Source: Zeugodacus cucurbitae
Lineage: Eukaryota > Arthropoda > Insecta > Diptera > Tephritidae
NCBI RefSeq assembly: GCF_028554725.1
Contig: NC_071671.1
Coordinates: 14,445,501 to 14,509,500 of the forward strand
Reading direction: 5' to 3'
DNA: 64,000 nt
Made by a program: the position numbers and the translations under genes. Under the pieces are notes generated by a model. That model ran no database searches and was not told where the DNA came from. It saw only the letters and a program-made list of their open reading frames with translations. Numbering within the stretch: position 1 is the stretch's first letter; every line of letters begins with the position of its first letter. Positions 39,414-52,527 of the stretch are shown here, piece after piece.

Positions 39414-40914
39414 GATAAACAAGCTGAACATGATTTGTCGTTATAGTTTCCCCCATCCAACCCCCACATATCATATAAAAAAGTCATGTAGGAAAAAAGC
39501 AAATTATCAACCAATTTAATACAGTTCATTTTCAACAGCCATTATAATTAGAACAAAAACTTATAATGCACCCTCTATTAAACCGTACTTAGATTGAAAT
39601 AAAGATGATTTATCCTTCTTTCCAAGCTTTTTTAGTCCAATTATAATGAGTTTGAACTTAAAAATAGTTAATTCAAAGGCCATTATTATTTTGACGATTA
39701 CTTGTACATCTGCAAATTTCCGCACCTAACTTTAACACTTTTATTACCTTAAGACTCTGGCAAAGACAATGTAAAATAAATATAATGGGGGATCGCGGGG
39801 GAACACAACTAAAACTTTATGTAAACACATTGAAGACATTGAAGACGCAGACTAATTTCACAAAAAATAAAAATCACGTTAGTCTTAATTAATTTCACAA
39901 AAAATAAATAAATACCTTTAGCTTCAAAAGCCATTAAAAATAATCTTAATTCGTTAACCTGAACAATTACCAGAACAATTTGAAGTGCGTTGTTGCTGCG
40001 AATTTAAAAAAAAATGTCTGATGTCCTTTAAAAAATACAGTTGTTCATGCGTTTAACTCTATTTTTAGAAAATACCGTTAGATTTTTGGGAAAACCCGGT
40101 TAGAAAATAAGAAGTTTGGACAATTTAGAGGCCATCGGTTCACATTTTGTCAAAAAATCGAGAGATGGATTTTTTGATTTTTGGCCTACGGTGGAACCAC
40201 TGAACAATTAAAACCTTACAACGATTGTATTTAGTCCAATAAGCAATAATTTTTTTGCAAATGTAACCAATACAAATGTTAAGTTTTCTCATATCTACTG
40301 CGTAGCCTTTGTTTTTAATGCTTTGTTCTACCAAACCAAATTTGAGCAACAGTAAGACGACAGCTAAGTTTATTCACGAATATAAACATATGGGCAAATA
40401 TCGGCAGCTACACCTAACATTTTTATTACCTTAAAACATTGACAAATACACTGATAACACTCATAAAGGGGAGATCGTGGGGTAACATAACTAAATATCT
40501 ATTTAAACGTGAAAATTACGTTAAAAAAATACACAAAAAAGTATAAGCAATCAAAAATACACAACAAATAATAAATCAATAAAATTAATTTCACAAGATG
40601 AATTTATTAAAGTAAATACCTGAAACAATAAAATTATTTTTAAATAATCAAAATCGGACCTCTCTAGCAAACGTTTGACCATTTTAAAATTCAATTTTGT
40701 TTTCACGAAAAGCTAACTTAGCGCAGTTTCGCTACAAAATTGAACAGTTGATCACGTTTTGCATTCTATTTTTAGAATGTCCCGTTAGATTTGCAGTAAA
40801 AACCGGTTTGCCATGAAGAAGCTTGGACATTTTAGAGACGATTTGGTAACTTTTCGGAAATTTTTGTTGTTATGAATTTTTTGAATTTTGTCCTATGGGC
40901 GCAACCACTGTGCA
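39414..40914 (-). repeat. Unclassified dimeric repeat, copy 1
   Basis: This segment is the reverse complement of 62608-64000, with only scattered substitutions visible along its length. Read on the minus strand it begins TGCACAGTGGTTGCGCC and holds two diverged tandem units of roughly 710 bp. Unit A starts at the minus-strand left end and unit B near 40204 with CAGTGGTTCCACCGTAGG. The units share 'CTAACGG..ATTCTAAAAATAGA', 'GTTACCCCACGATCTCCCC' versus 'GTTCCCCCGCGATCCCCC', and 'TTAAGGTAATA.AA.TGTTA'. A 69-codon frame (40140-40349) is kept in both copies. CAGTGGTT is compatible with hAT-type ends (CAGNG), but no transposase or clear 8-bp target duplication is seen. Its left limit is set only by where copy 2 leaves the window. 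Confidence 0.8.
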
Positions 40915-43900
40915 TTGGCTCTTATGAATTTTTAAAAATTACGTATACGCCCTGTACTTCATTATGGAATAAACCAACATTTAAGCACAATATTAGTTTA
41001 GTTTAGGAACTGTGATGTAACGATCTCAATTTTTTTCTTTTATGCTGAAAAACTACTTTCGTGATGCTATTTAAAAGCCAAAACAGACTGCTTTCTTTTA
41101 AGACTCCAAATATAGAGCTCTTCGAACATGCATCATCTTAAGAGTTCTTAAACTTCCGTGACAGTACTTTCATACAGAAATTACGGTTCCAAGAGAACTC
41201 AGATTCATTCGGCAATTCCCAGTTACAGTATCTGTATATTCTTAAGCGTTATGAGCGGATATTGCAGTGGTATAAAGCATTAATTCTCTCTCAATATTTG
41301 AGGAATGTTACCAAGTTGTTAGCCCTTGCCTAGACGTATTGATGATGTAAAAGTTGAAAACACAAGTGTTAAGAGAATTTAGAGTTAAAAAGAACTGCTA
41401 CATCCTAATTAATTAAATTATTACTCTCCTTTTTTTCATTTTCCACTCGGTTACTCATTTTCCTTTGCTTTTCATTTCCACTCTTTTAATTTGCAACCAT
41501 TCGTATTTAATATGCTTGCCCAGTACAAACTTACTGCAACTCTGTGCGATTCTTTCAAGCAGCTACTGCTTACAGCTGAGTTAGTTAAATGCGACATCTA
41601 TTATTTTTCACTTAGTTTTGGCGCTCATCCGAGTTGCTTGAGTTCCGCTGTTAATGCGGCAAAGCCAGTGCCAGTGCTGTTCATCTCCAGGCGCAATAAA
41701 GCTGGCTGCGAATGAGTTTGAAGATTTACTTAATTTCGTGTTCTTTCGCTTTGTTTTCGTCTAAAATAAATCCATTACTTTTTTGTTTCTTTGCTAATTT
41801 CAACCGGAGAAACTTTGGCCACTGCCGCTTAAATAAAACAATGAAACTTGTTTTTCTTACTTCGCATTAGCCCTTTAGCCCATTGCCAAAAGTTGTCAGT
41901 CACTCGTTGTTCGTTGTAGTCATAAATGTTGTTTGTTACTTCTTTCATCGTCCAATCCAATGGCACATCCGGAAGCATTTAGAAAGTTTCCGTTCAAGAG
42001 GAACTGCAAAATGGGACGAGAAAAGTTTGTGTACAAGAAAGTTGAGCTGATGTATCGGTCATCCTTAGACTTAGGTAAAGATGAAGAAGAAGTTTCTTGT
42101 GGTTTTCGATATTTTTATTCTCAGTTTTTGAGTTTTTTGGGAAACCCCCTTAAAGAATAACGTTTATTCTAGCCTGACTGCCGTATTCCAAACAATTAGC
42201 CTTGGAGCAGTTCTAGAAACAAGGTTCGATATTAGAGTCTTTCCCAATATTTTCTGACAGCGGCTTGACGAGGCGGCTTTGTATCAGTTTCGATCATTGT
42301 TAATAATTAAAACTAATCCAAGTCTATGAAAATCTATGATATTAGGTTAACGAGACCTAATTCGTCAAATATAAAAAAAGAACTAACAATGGTTCCACCA
42401 CCATACCAATCTCACGTGTAAAGTAATGCGCCTTATTGTTGGGTAAATCATTGGGTTTTGTAAATGGTCATTAAATATACGTAATAACTCCTGTATATAT
42501 ATTGTTTTGCTCTTGTTTTTGGTTTTCGAATTTCCCTTGTGTTTGTTTTTTACGGTTTAGTATTCGCTTTCTTTGTGCGCTTATTCCTCGTTTCTGTTGT
42601 AGCTTTCAATTATTGAAGCAATTTTGAGCCAGACTGTGTGGATTTTTTAATTCATGACCTCCTGACATTATTTGCTGATTTGCTGTTTATAGGCTCTGCA
42701 ATGCGTTATGAAAACTTGCCAAAATCGACATTGTCCACTTGTGCCATGATTTATTAAATTGGTTGCACTTTGCTTGTTTGATATCTTATAACAATATTTT
42801 TTAACATATTGCTGAGTAAAACATATTGAGAGAAATCTTCGTTTTGGAAACGCTGTTTATTATATTACGGGTAATTCAGTGAAAATTAAACTCATAGAGC
42901 CAGTCTCTTAACCGAAAGCAAAAACTAACAACAAATGTGTGATACTGTTTTATATACAGCTTGAAAGAGTTCGGTGTCTCTCGGAGTATACTAGCGTAGT
43001 ACTAATAGTCCGGAAATGCCTATGTTAATAAAAACATTTCATGTCTCCACTTCACTTCGACTCAGTTGAGTTTTATCTTAAAAAAATTTCTCTCTTAAAA
43101 CATTTTTTGGTTAACCCATAACATTAATGTTTTGAGTCTATCGAAGTGATATAACTGAGCATAATTAGCAAATTTGTAACCAATTAAAAAATGTTTAAAA
43201 TTTTTATTTTATATTACTTACTTTTATTGCCTCATGATATTTTTATGCAACTTTTTGTTGCCAGCAACATAAACAGGGTTGTATAAATGAACACGTTCTT
43301 CTACAGAGACGCGATCGTTTATGGCCACATGGTAACACGAAGTGTTGTAAAGCTCGCTTAATAGCATTTGCTATATAAAATTAACTCATTTAAAACTATG
43401 AAACAAACTTTACTAAAAACTGCAAATTCCGTACAAATTATTTTTCAACACTTCCCACTGCTTGCATACATACATAAATACATACATTCGAATACATAGT
43501 TTTATTATATAGACATTTTATTATATTATATATACATACAAAAACATTATAAAGAGTTTTATATGTATGCAAGTGAATATGTTGTTGCGCAAACTTTTCA
43601 TCCCACTTGTAACAGCAATTTACTGCCTGCAATTTCCAAACAACATAATTTTGTTGCTGGCAGCCAATCTCGCAGCTGTTGCATGTGATTTCCAGACGAG
43701 CTGGGCGGCTGATAAGCTAAATAATATGAAGATGGGTTTGACGCTTTGGTTTTCAGACACTAAATGAACTAAGGCTGAGGATTTCACAGGAGTTTAATTA
43801 AAGTAAAATTTTCACTTAAAATTATAAAAAACGAAATTTCGTTTTCTTAATTATTTTTTTATTCTTCTAAGTGATTTCAGTGATTGGTTCCGAGTAAAGC

Positions 43901-44014
43901 TTATGTAATTTGGTGCACTGCGGAACTGAATATGTACCGAATCACTCTTACAAAGAAGGCGTCCTCCGTACGTCGATAGCAGTCCATCTTTGGGAACGCT
44001 ACTGATATATATTA
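40915..44014. other. Non-coding stretch, no gene recognised
   Basis: No frame resembles a known protein. Frames at 41491-41715, 41933-42160 and 43438-43767 are short and unsupported. No transposon ends or tandem structure were noticed apart from short TACATA-type runs around 43460-43570. Confidence 0.4.
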
Positions 44015-44402
44015 CCAGATGAAAGGAGCGTAGTACATAAGCATTAAATTATATTGCATTTTCTGAGAAGGCATATCTTTTTTTGGCCTTTTGGCCTTCC
44101 CTTTGGAGGTGACTTACTGCAACTTCTTGCAGATACTTACCGTTAAAATTGTTTCATTGAGGAAACCGACGTTTATGAAACTTTTAGATATCTTTGCTCC
44201 GCGAAAGAGAATATAACTAACCATAATGAAATCAAGATTTTTTTATTGAACTAGTTTTATTTGTTTTGCAATCATCTACTTTTCTTACGAATGTTCTCTG
44301 AATTTCCACTGAGATACGCCAGGTGAAAGGAGCGTAGTACATAAGCATTAAATTATATTGCATTTTCTGAGAAGGCATATCTATTTTTGGCCTTCCCCAT
44401 GA
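44015..44402 (+). repeat. Spaced direct duplication of about 65 bp
   Basis: A 59-base segment starting TGAAAGGAGCGTAGTACATA and ending AAGGCATATCT occurs at 44020-44078 and again, identically, at 44324-44382. The flanking CCAG(A/G) and the following T-rich GGCCTT sequence are also shared with small differences (copy 1 carries an extra TTGGCCTT). The copies are 304 bp apart. They could be a recent local duplication or two members of an unrecognised short repeat family. Confidence 0.65.
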
Positions 44403-46195
44403 CTTAATTAGTAAATCGATATCAGACACTCGTTTTCTTTATTTAATTTGTGATGCTCTCAACATGATTGCCTACTTTTCTAACTTTTGATATCCAATTC
44501 TCCTAGAGACGAAAATAACAATCGTCAAATTATTACAATCAAGAGACAGCCCTATATATCACAGCAATTTCCTTACATCCGTTGAGAATTGTAGGCTTGT
44601 TTAGTTAAACGAGAGTAAAAGAGATACAAAAGAAAGAAAATGGGAAAACAAGATATAATGCAGCCACTTAAAGCATTGAAATTCTTCCAAGTCAAAGATA
44701 CGGATTGTAGTGCGAACAAAGGAATTAAATAGCAACATTGGCAAAACGTGTCAATTTAAATAAAAATTAAGTCAAATGGTGAAACTGAAATTAATTATTT
44801 TTCACGCTGAAGTAAAGCCTGTAAAAATTTTAATCTAACTGAGAAACTGCAGGATGATTAAGATTATTTGCCTACAATGTATATATAAACGCAAACTCTT
44901 TTTTCCATACATTTTTCCATCTTCCCTACTTCACCATGTCATGCAACTTTGCATCCGTGGGAAATTGTCTTTCAGTTATGAAATGAGAACAAGTTGCGGT
45001 TTGCTTGATATTTTCCGAATCGTTGCGCCAGGATTAAGGCTGTCAGAAATTGGAACAGCAGCAGCTGCAAGAGCTGCAAATAAAGTTGTTAAGCTGGTAG
45101 TTGCAATAACAACAACGATAATAACAACAACATAGATATTAATAATAAAAACTAACCAGCCACAGAGGAGCACAGCAATAAACTATGCTTGTTTGTGGCT
45201 ATTAAAATGTTTAGTGCTTATATTCGGGATCTCGAAGCGTCGAAATTAGACTGTCGGGATTTCATATATCAGTATTCAACTAAGAGCGAGTGACCCAACC
45301 AACACCAATTCGTTTTATAGAGACTTGTTTCGTGAAAGATTTTATTAAAGATTCATAGTTGAACAAGTAGCTCTTCTTTCCAGAATCCCACCAAGACTGC
45401 ATTGTCTTTTGTTCATACTTTTGTTTATACCATTCAAATGGACTCCAGTTGGACAACAGAATGCTTGATCAATGCTATTTTTTCAAAGCAAAATTTTATT
45501 TATTTATTGTGCCGCCAAGCAATAAGAATTTAGGCATATGCTAATATCCCTGAATCGCCACTTTCGTGGATTGAGATTCATAATATTACACGGGATTTGT
45601 GGTCCTAGTACGAATAGAAAAATTTCAACCTTGTAAGCAGCGGGTTAAAAACCTTTTAGACACCCATTTATTAGCTGAAAAGCAGACCATCTACCAGGTG
45701 ATGGCCAGCTGCAACTTTACTTAAATTAAAACCACTAATGCCAGGAACACCAAAGTATCACATCAACAGTGCTACATACATTATAACCTGTCACTGTCAT
45801 TAATTTTCGCTCAATGGCTGTGCTTTGAGAAGGAAATCTTTATGAATGCATTAGAGACGCAAGCAAGCAGTCTAGAAGCAGGAATGTAAAAGAGAAAACG
45901 CAAAGAGTGGAACGAAGGAAGTGTTGCGTGATGAAAAATTGAAAAAGTTGCTAGCCATCGAAGTGGATGAATGAGTTGGTGAGGAAAAAAAACGCATCCA
46001 ATTGATTGAGTTGGAAAATAAAACCACACTGCAGCAACAAAAACAATTTGTTGCTTGCAATATTAGCTCAAATATGGACAGTTATTTGAAAGTCTAGTTT
46101 TCTCCGAAAGTAACTAGTTGGGACCAGAAGTTTCAAGTTTTGTTCCCAAAGCGGCTTTTTTAAAGACTTAACTATTAGTAACATATATAGAGACG
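44403..46195. other. Non-coding stretch, no gene recognised
   Basis: Frames at 44854-45135 and 45811-46060 (minus) are compositional: the first ends in a GCA/ACA run giving Ala and Thr tracts. Nothing else could be supported. Confidence 0.4.
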
Positions 46196-46523
46196 TATTT
46201 TCTTTAAATCCATTTTTGTGGTCGCAAAATATCCTTCCAATATTTAAATGCGCTCCAATAAAGTTAGTAAACTAAGTACATAAACTCACATTAATGTCGC
46301 AATAACACATTCGAACTTGTAAGTTTTTAGACTTTCTTTAGAGATGGTACGTTAAATATTTTCTTTAAATCCATTTTTGTGGTCGCAAAATATCCTTCCA
46401 ATATTTAAATGCGCTCCAATAAAGTTAGTAAACTAAGTACATAAACTCACATTAATGTCGCAATAACACATTCGAACTTGTAAGTTTTTAGACTTTCTTT
46501 AGAGATGGTACGTTAAATATTTT
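46196..46523 (+). repeat. Perfect 161-bp tandem duplication
   Basis: The unit begins TATTTTCTTTAAATCC and ends GATGGTACGTTAAA. Copy 1 is 46196-46356 and copy 2 is 46357-46517, followed by the first six bases of a third unit. I found no mismatch between the copies, so the duplication is either very recent or an assembly artefact. It lies about 75 bp before arm B of the diverged inverted duplication. Confidence 0.9.
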
Positions 46524-46597
46524 ATACAACTTAGCATTCTACACACCAACCGGTGTCAGCTTGTCAAATAAGTAAAGATGCGCGCCATAGTCGTGTT

Positions 46598-47535
46598 GAT
46601 TAAAAGATCAATGCGATAATAGTGGAGGTAGGTCCGGGTCGAAGTCAGAACGTGGCTGATGAGTGCTGCCTTTGCCTGATAGCATTACGCACATAACAAT
46701 TTATTTGCTGAGGTATACATACAAATTATAAGATACCTATCGGCTAGGCAAGGCAGAGTAATACAAAAAGCCGCTACGCGTGCCCATATGATCAAAATGT
46801 AGACATATGCGCATTGTGATCAAGCTGAAAGCAAAAGATTAATCGTGGCAATGAAGAATTTTAAATTAATATAACAGCAGCTGGATTAAAAGCAGAAGGA
46901 GCTTGAAAAGTATGTATGTATGTATGTGATTGGCGTTCAGCCGTCTGTATGTGGTAGCATTAAATGTTGTGACGGGTGCGTTCCAACGTCGTAACAGATG
47001 AGCTTACTGGCGAACAGAGTTGGCAGCTCAGTAATGCAACGGGTGAATATGAAATCGAATGTATGTATCTACATAAAGGTTGGTCGCAAAAAAGAGTGGA
47101 AAACAACAAAGAAGTCGGGCTTACAATGGAAATCTATAAGTTTTGTCAGTCGCATTCTACCGTCCGAACTGTTGGTTTACCTGATCTACAGACTTTTTGG
47201 TCCTTAGCTCATAATCGTGCCTGATCATAGTAAAATTGTTTTGATATTGATACCTCCAGACTCTCAACGAATGGTCCACCGTAATAATCATGTCTGACAA
47301 TTCTCCGTCTAGCCATCATCGCGACAACACTGACTTTCTATCTGTCACCCTCAATCTTCATAAAATATCATTTTATGAACTCCTTTTTGGAACTCCATTA
47401 AACGTACGTCGGCTGTGCAATAAAGCCTGTAGCAGCGTTGTCGTCCGACAATCCATGTGTGTGTGGAGCAATCAACCTCTGGCGATATTTGTAATTACCG
47501 AGTGCAACAAGCGCTAATTTAGGTGTTCGGGCGAC
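46598..47535 (+). repeat. Arm B of the diverged inverted duplication
   Basis: Collinear with the minus strand of 27271-28430 through at least four blocks (46598-46651, 46687-46737, 46791-46855 and 47479-47535), with further weak similarity near 47310-47440 (both arms read as Pro-Ser-His-His, then Leu-Ser-Val and Asn-Leu-His, before the frames diverge). Frames at 46976-47224 and 47290-47517 lie here but are not preserved in arm A, which argues against a conserved protein. A (TATG) microsatellite at 46911-46928 occurs within the arm. The nature of the ancestral sequence is unknown. Confidence 0.7.
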
Positions 47536-50500
47536 AAAGTGAAGATGAAGTAGAAAACAAGTAGTTAAATAATTAAAAGTGGATTTTTAGCGTGAAGTGC
47601 AAATTATTTTTGTTCACTTGCAGTTGCAAATGAAGTAATTTCGTGCGCGCTTGTATTTGGCTGTCCTCTTTACATGCCGCATTACATTCAATTTAAACTA
47701 ATTAAAAGCACCAAGTAGCACATTTAAGCCCAGTCAGATTCTTAAAAGCCAGTAAAAGTTGCTTTTTCGACATGACTTAAAAGCGGCGCTCGTTTGGTTG
47801 GTGCAACTTAATCAATGCTCAATGCTCGCGACTGGTTTTTGCTCTTCAACAACGGTCGCTTGCTGTCCTACAATCTGCCAGCTGAGGCGTAGACAACTTG
47901 CAACTGTTAGGTCCTCACTTGATGCCCCTTAATTCATCATAGTTCGTGTTGGACATTTCGAACGTGTTTTCCATTTTAATTGCAGATCAGCCCTCGGGTA
48001 GGAACTGCTGTTGAGTAGAGTTGGTCGCTAGTTTTCTTACGTAACTCTGGGTCGATCTTGTTTTTTTTTTCACTTCAGTGGTAAACAATTTTTATTGAAA
48101 TCGTCTTATTTCAATGAAGAAATTGAAAAAAACTCGAGACCAAATATGTTGACATGCTGATTTGAAGTTGCACAATTCATGTCTTGTAAGAATTGATTAA
48201 ACTTATTTCTATGTATACTTAAAAAACCTTAAAACTTGAACTTGCTCCATTGATTTATATGTATGTATGTATGTATGTATGTAATTGGCGTAGATTCCAT
48301 TGGCTCTATTGATGTACTCTAGCTAAAAGGGCAGATGACGATATTGTAAAAAATTTAACAGTAAAATATTGTTTGGAACTGGGAATAACATTGTTTTTAA
48401 ATGACGTTCTTCGAAGGACTAATTAAGTCTCATTCGGATTTGGAATAAAGATGTATTAATTTTTGATTTTAAATCTCTCGCTGAAACTTCAAATATCATA
48501 ATCTGGGGATATTGTGGGAATTGTGGGTTTTGAATTTTAACATATGTATATGTGTGGGCAAAAAGTTAGTAAATAATATTTACAAATAAGCAGTTTCGGC
48601 AGCCTCAAAACGTTTGTAAAATAAATTCAAAAATATAAACCAGACACGAATACGTCAGTATACACGTGCTATGTAAGTTCAAGTGATCGTGTGAAATGTA
48701 TAGTAAAAATTACATCGGTGTCCTGGTTGCTTGCAGCCGCCGTTGTTATGTGAAGTATTTTACTCATTTTCCTTTTTTCGTATTTGTTCACATTTGTTCA
48801 CTCGCTTCTAGTGGCGCTGTGTTCAAGTGGTGGTTGTGCCACTATGGCTTGCTGCAATATTGTATATGTCAAAGTTTTTAATACTATTTTCGCAAATAGA
48901 ATTTGACACAAAGCGTGCGCATCCTTATTTTTCCACAGCGTTGTATAATAGTTTTTATAATTGTTTCTACTTCCGTGCCTCTTAAACTTTATATTTAAAA
49001 TTTTTTGTGGTTTTATTCGTGTGTATAACTTCAACCAATTTAATAATACATTTGATAAGTAAGGAAAATAAATAATAAATATTTGGATTAATATAAGCGA
49101 TTCTTGTCAACCACAAATTAAAAGAGAAGGATAAATTTCAAATTTGAAAAAAAAATACAATAAATGTTCTTCTCTTTTGGCTTAAATACTTTTTAGTTTA
49201 GAAGACTTTATCGGTAATAGAACTGATATTTACGCTATTTAAAATTGTAATACTTTTTATTCTATAATCTGTAAAAGTACTGCATTAAGAATGACAATGG
49301 TAATGGTAATTGGCATGATGTTAGTAATTATAATTGTCAATTCCTTCGATAGTCAGGTCTATATAATGATCCGGATCAACCAAACTGTATAAACGATAAA
49401 ATTTCAGTAGAAAAGATGGTAATCGATTTCTAAATCACCAATTCAACTTATGCAATTAAAATAGCATTTTCTTAGCACATGTTTCTTACCAAAACTCTGC
49501 AAATCAGTGAGTAAAATTACTCTGTGTAAATGTCTCTTTATTTCTCTCTCTCTCTGTATCTCTGCCCATTTGCAATGTTGTCACTTGAATCATCAACACC
49601 TTACAGTTAAATCGCCAACAAATCAGACAGTGCAAAGCGAAGCATTTTACTTTCTTATGTAACCATGAAATCAAACACGCTAACCACATTTAGCACAGTC
49701 GCAAGCAACCAGTCGTAATTATTAACGCGACACACAGATACAAACTTGTGAAGTTGCTAATGAACACAACACATTCACACCAGCCCATAGTATATAGGGA
49801 GCTGCAGGTCAACCCGAAGATGCTGTGGCTGACAGCGATGATTGAGCAAGCGCAATAGACCGACAAACAAGACAACAACAACGAATGTCACAGTACATTC
49901 ACTCCGCAAATGTTATGTCATCAGTGGCAATGGAGGGAGCGCATCTTTACTTGAAGTTGGTTGGGAGAGTGCTTGCCGTATAACTAAGCAAGCAATTCTG
50001 TTTTTGTTTTGCGAAAAAAAAACAGAAAAATCTGTTAAGACTTTTTCATGTCATACCATGCAACGCCGCGGCGCTCATGCTTCCAAAGATTGGCGTCGGC
50101 AACAACAGCTGTTGTGTTGTGTTTGCATTGACGCCTTTGGCAGTTGACGTTGGTGTTGCTGTTATTACTGGGTATAGCGAGTATACAAAAAAAGAGTAAC
50201 CCGCTGTTTATTTGTTGTCTCAAGTATTTACAACAAAAAACTGTTAACAGCAAGCAAATCTTTTTTGACGATTTGTTTCTTCCGCGCTTCCCTCTGTCTC
50301 CACTCATTCCCTTAGTTGTTATACTGCCTTCAAAAATTACACCAAAAAATCGCATGAGTCGTTACTGATTCGCTGCTCGCTTGGTTTCTAAAATGCCCAT
50401 ACACTTCACACATCTGTGGCCGCCAGCTGGTTATGGCACTGCATTTTCGGCGTTGCTTTGCCTTTGTTTTTGTTATTGCCTTTGGCTTTTCTATTTTTCT

Positions 50501-52527
50501 TTGGGCGCATGCCACAGTTTGCATAAGTCATCGTGGCACTAGGTATGGTGGTATGGCGCTATTGATGCGCTGCAACAGTTCTCATCCTCCTCGCTTCATC
50601 ACAAAGCTAGATACTATTTGCCTCAAGCGTCCAAATATCTAGCAGTTATTTTGTTGCAGTGAAGCGCAAGTTACATACCAGTTGGTTAGAAGGCTTCGTT
50701 GTTGCCGCTCTTGTTGACAAGCGCTACGTTAGGTTATCGAACTTATGGAAGATCCAGAGTTTAAGAAAATATTTTTTTCGATGCTAGTGTATGTTATGTA
50801 CTAGATTCTTATTGGGTAATATTATACGAGAGAGTGAATGCCTACGATTGATACCTTTCGATTACACATTTTATAGTCCTTATGGAAACTATTTCACATT
50901 TAGTATTATTATTTAATTATCTTAACCAGTTATATTTTAAACGTACATGAATGCTGACTTATGTAAATCCATTATTTAAATTAATTTCGTTAGACTATTG
51001 CACTGGCGACGTAACACAAATTCTCAACCAATGTCTAATTGCTTAGCTCAGCTTTTTAACATTTCCAACTGTCTCTTGTGTACTTGCAACCGCACTCTGT
51101 ATATGCCACACACTATTTCAAATGTCAGAGATTAGACGCAACCGCACACACACTGCAAGAAGATATCAAATACCAAGCTCCCGTTTCAATTAAGTCATAA
51201 AGACTATAAGCTTCACCGTTATTGTTACGTACCAACGGTTGCACGTACTCGGCTTCCTTCCATACTCTCGTTCCTTTTCATTTTCTTCCTCTCCCATGTA
51301 GACCAAGCAACAGGCGTAGATATTTCCAATTAATTATGCCACATGACATGCATTAGTGCGATATGTCCCATGTGCGTCAAGGCGCTGCAATATGCACCCA
51401 TATCTAACGTGCGGAAATAAATAATTTTTAGAGCACGGTAGACAATAGAAGGCGGGCTCTTTAGTCCCGTAAGCGTGTGACAAGTGACAAGTGCACTTCT
51501 AGAACTCTGATGGCGGGCGATTAGATAACTCTTAATGCGATTTAAATAAATACAGTGAAGATATATTTTTTTTGAGGAAACATTAATTATCAAATATCCT
51601 TATTCAACAACAACAGAGTTCGAAAAAACCATACCATGTTCGGTAATGAATGCTTCGGAGTTAACATAACACGTATCATGTAATTTCTTGGCTTCAACTA
51701 TAGTTTCTTGCTAAGGATACTAAGAAAAACATAATGGACTAGATAGCATAATAGGCTTTGTGAAATTCAAACATTTATCTTACTGCCCTCGTAAAGTTTA
51801 ATATGACTACCTCTACTTAAAGAGTGGCTGTATTTCACAATACTGGTGATTTAATTTAAAGTTGATGGTATTTCCCAGCATGCGCTCGTTGGTTTTAACT
51901 GATATGTTGTCTAACCAACTGAAATATTTGATGACATTATCTTCAGCTTCTTTAGCTTTTTATGCAGAAAATGTAAATGAAATATAGAAAACTAGACTAG
52001 ATCGAATACATATGAACACATCTGGGTAAAATTTTTTGGAAATTTATATACTTTAAAATGTAGTCCTCTGAGGTTTCCGAATTCGTCTAGAAATATATAT
52101 ACCATAAAGCAAATATTATATTTGGGAAGTATATCTTTTGGTCTGAATGACGAAGCCACAATCTATATGCATGTCTACATGTAAAGCGAGATTAGCTTAG
52201 TTTTTGAAACCTTAACAGAAAGTGGAAAGTGGGTAGGAATCTTAAGACAATTTAGAACAGAACTTTAATCGGTAAGCTGTAGCTCTTGTGGCAAAAATTA
52301 TAACCGTATTTCTTTTTTTTTACTTTCTACAGATATTATTAAAAATTTTAAAATTTTGATCGAATAATGATTATAAACTAAGATGGTAGTATAGGATGAG
52401 GTTAACATTAATTTAGTACCAAAAGTATTTCATTCTGCAAAGTGTTGACTTGGAAAACTAAACTTAAGCAAAACTATCGAACTTTGTCACTCAACTGAGT
52501 AAACGATAAACGCTTATATACATAAGA
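47536..52527. other. Upstream flank of Gr21a, no gene recognised
   Basis: Five kilobases with no recognisable exon. It contains an (ATGT)n microsatellite at 48259-48283 and a (TC)n run at 49542-49555. Frames at 49842-50147, 50035-50355 (minus), 50433-50642 and 51330-51593 (minus) lack motifs. The last kilobase presumably includes the Gr21a promoter. A TTATATA stretch at 52514-52520 lies only about 10 bases before the ATG, which is close for a TATA box, so I do not call one. Confidence 0.4.

Noticed and set aside
52514..52520. TTATATA before Gr21a considered as a TATA box
   Set aside because: It ends only about 7 bases before the ATG, too close for a normal TATA-directed start with a leader.
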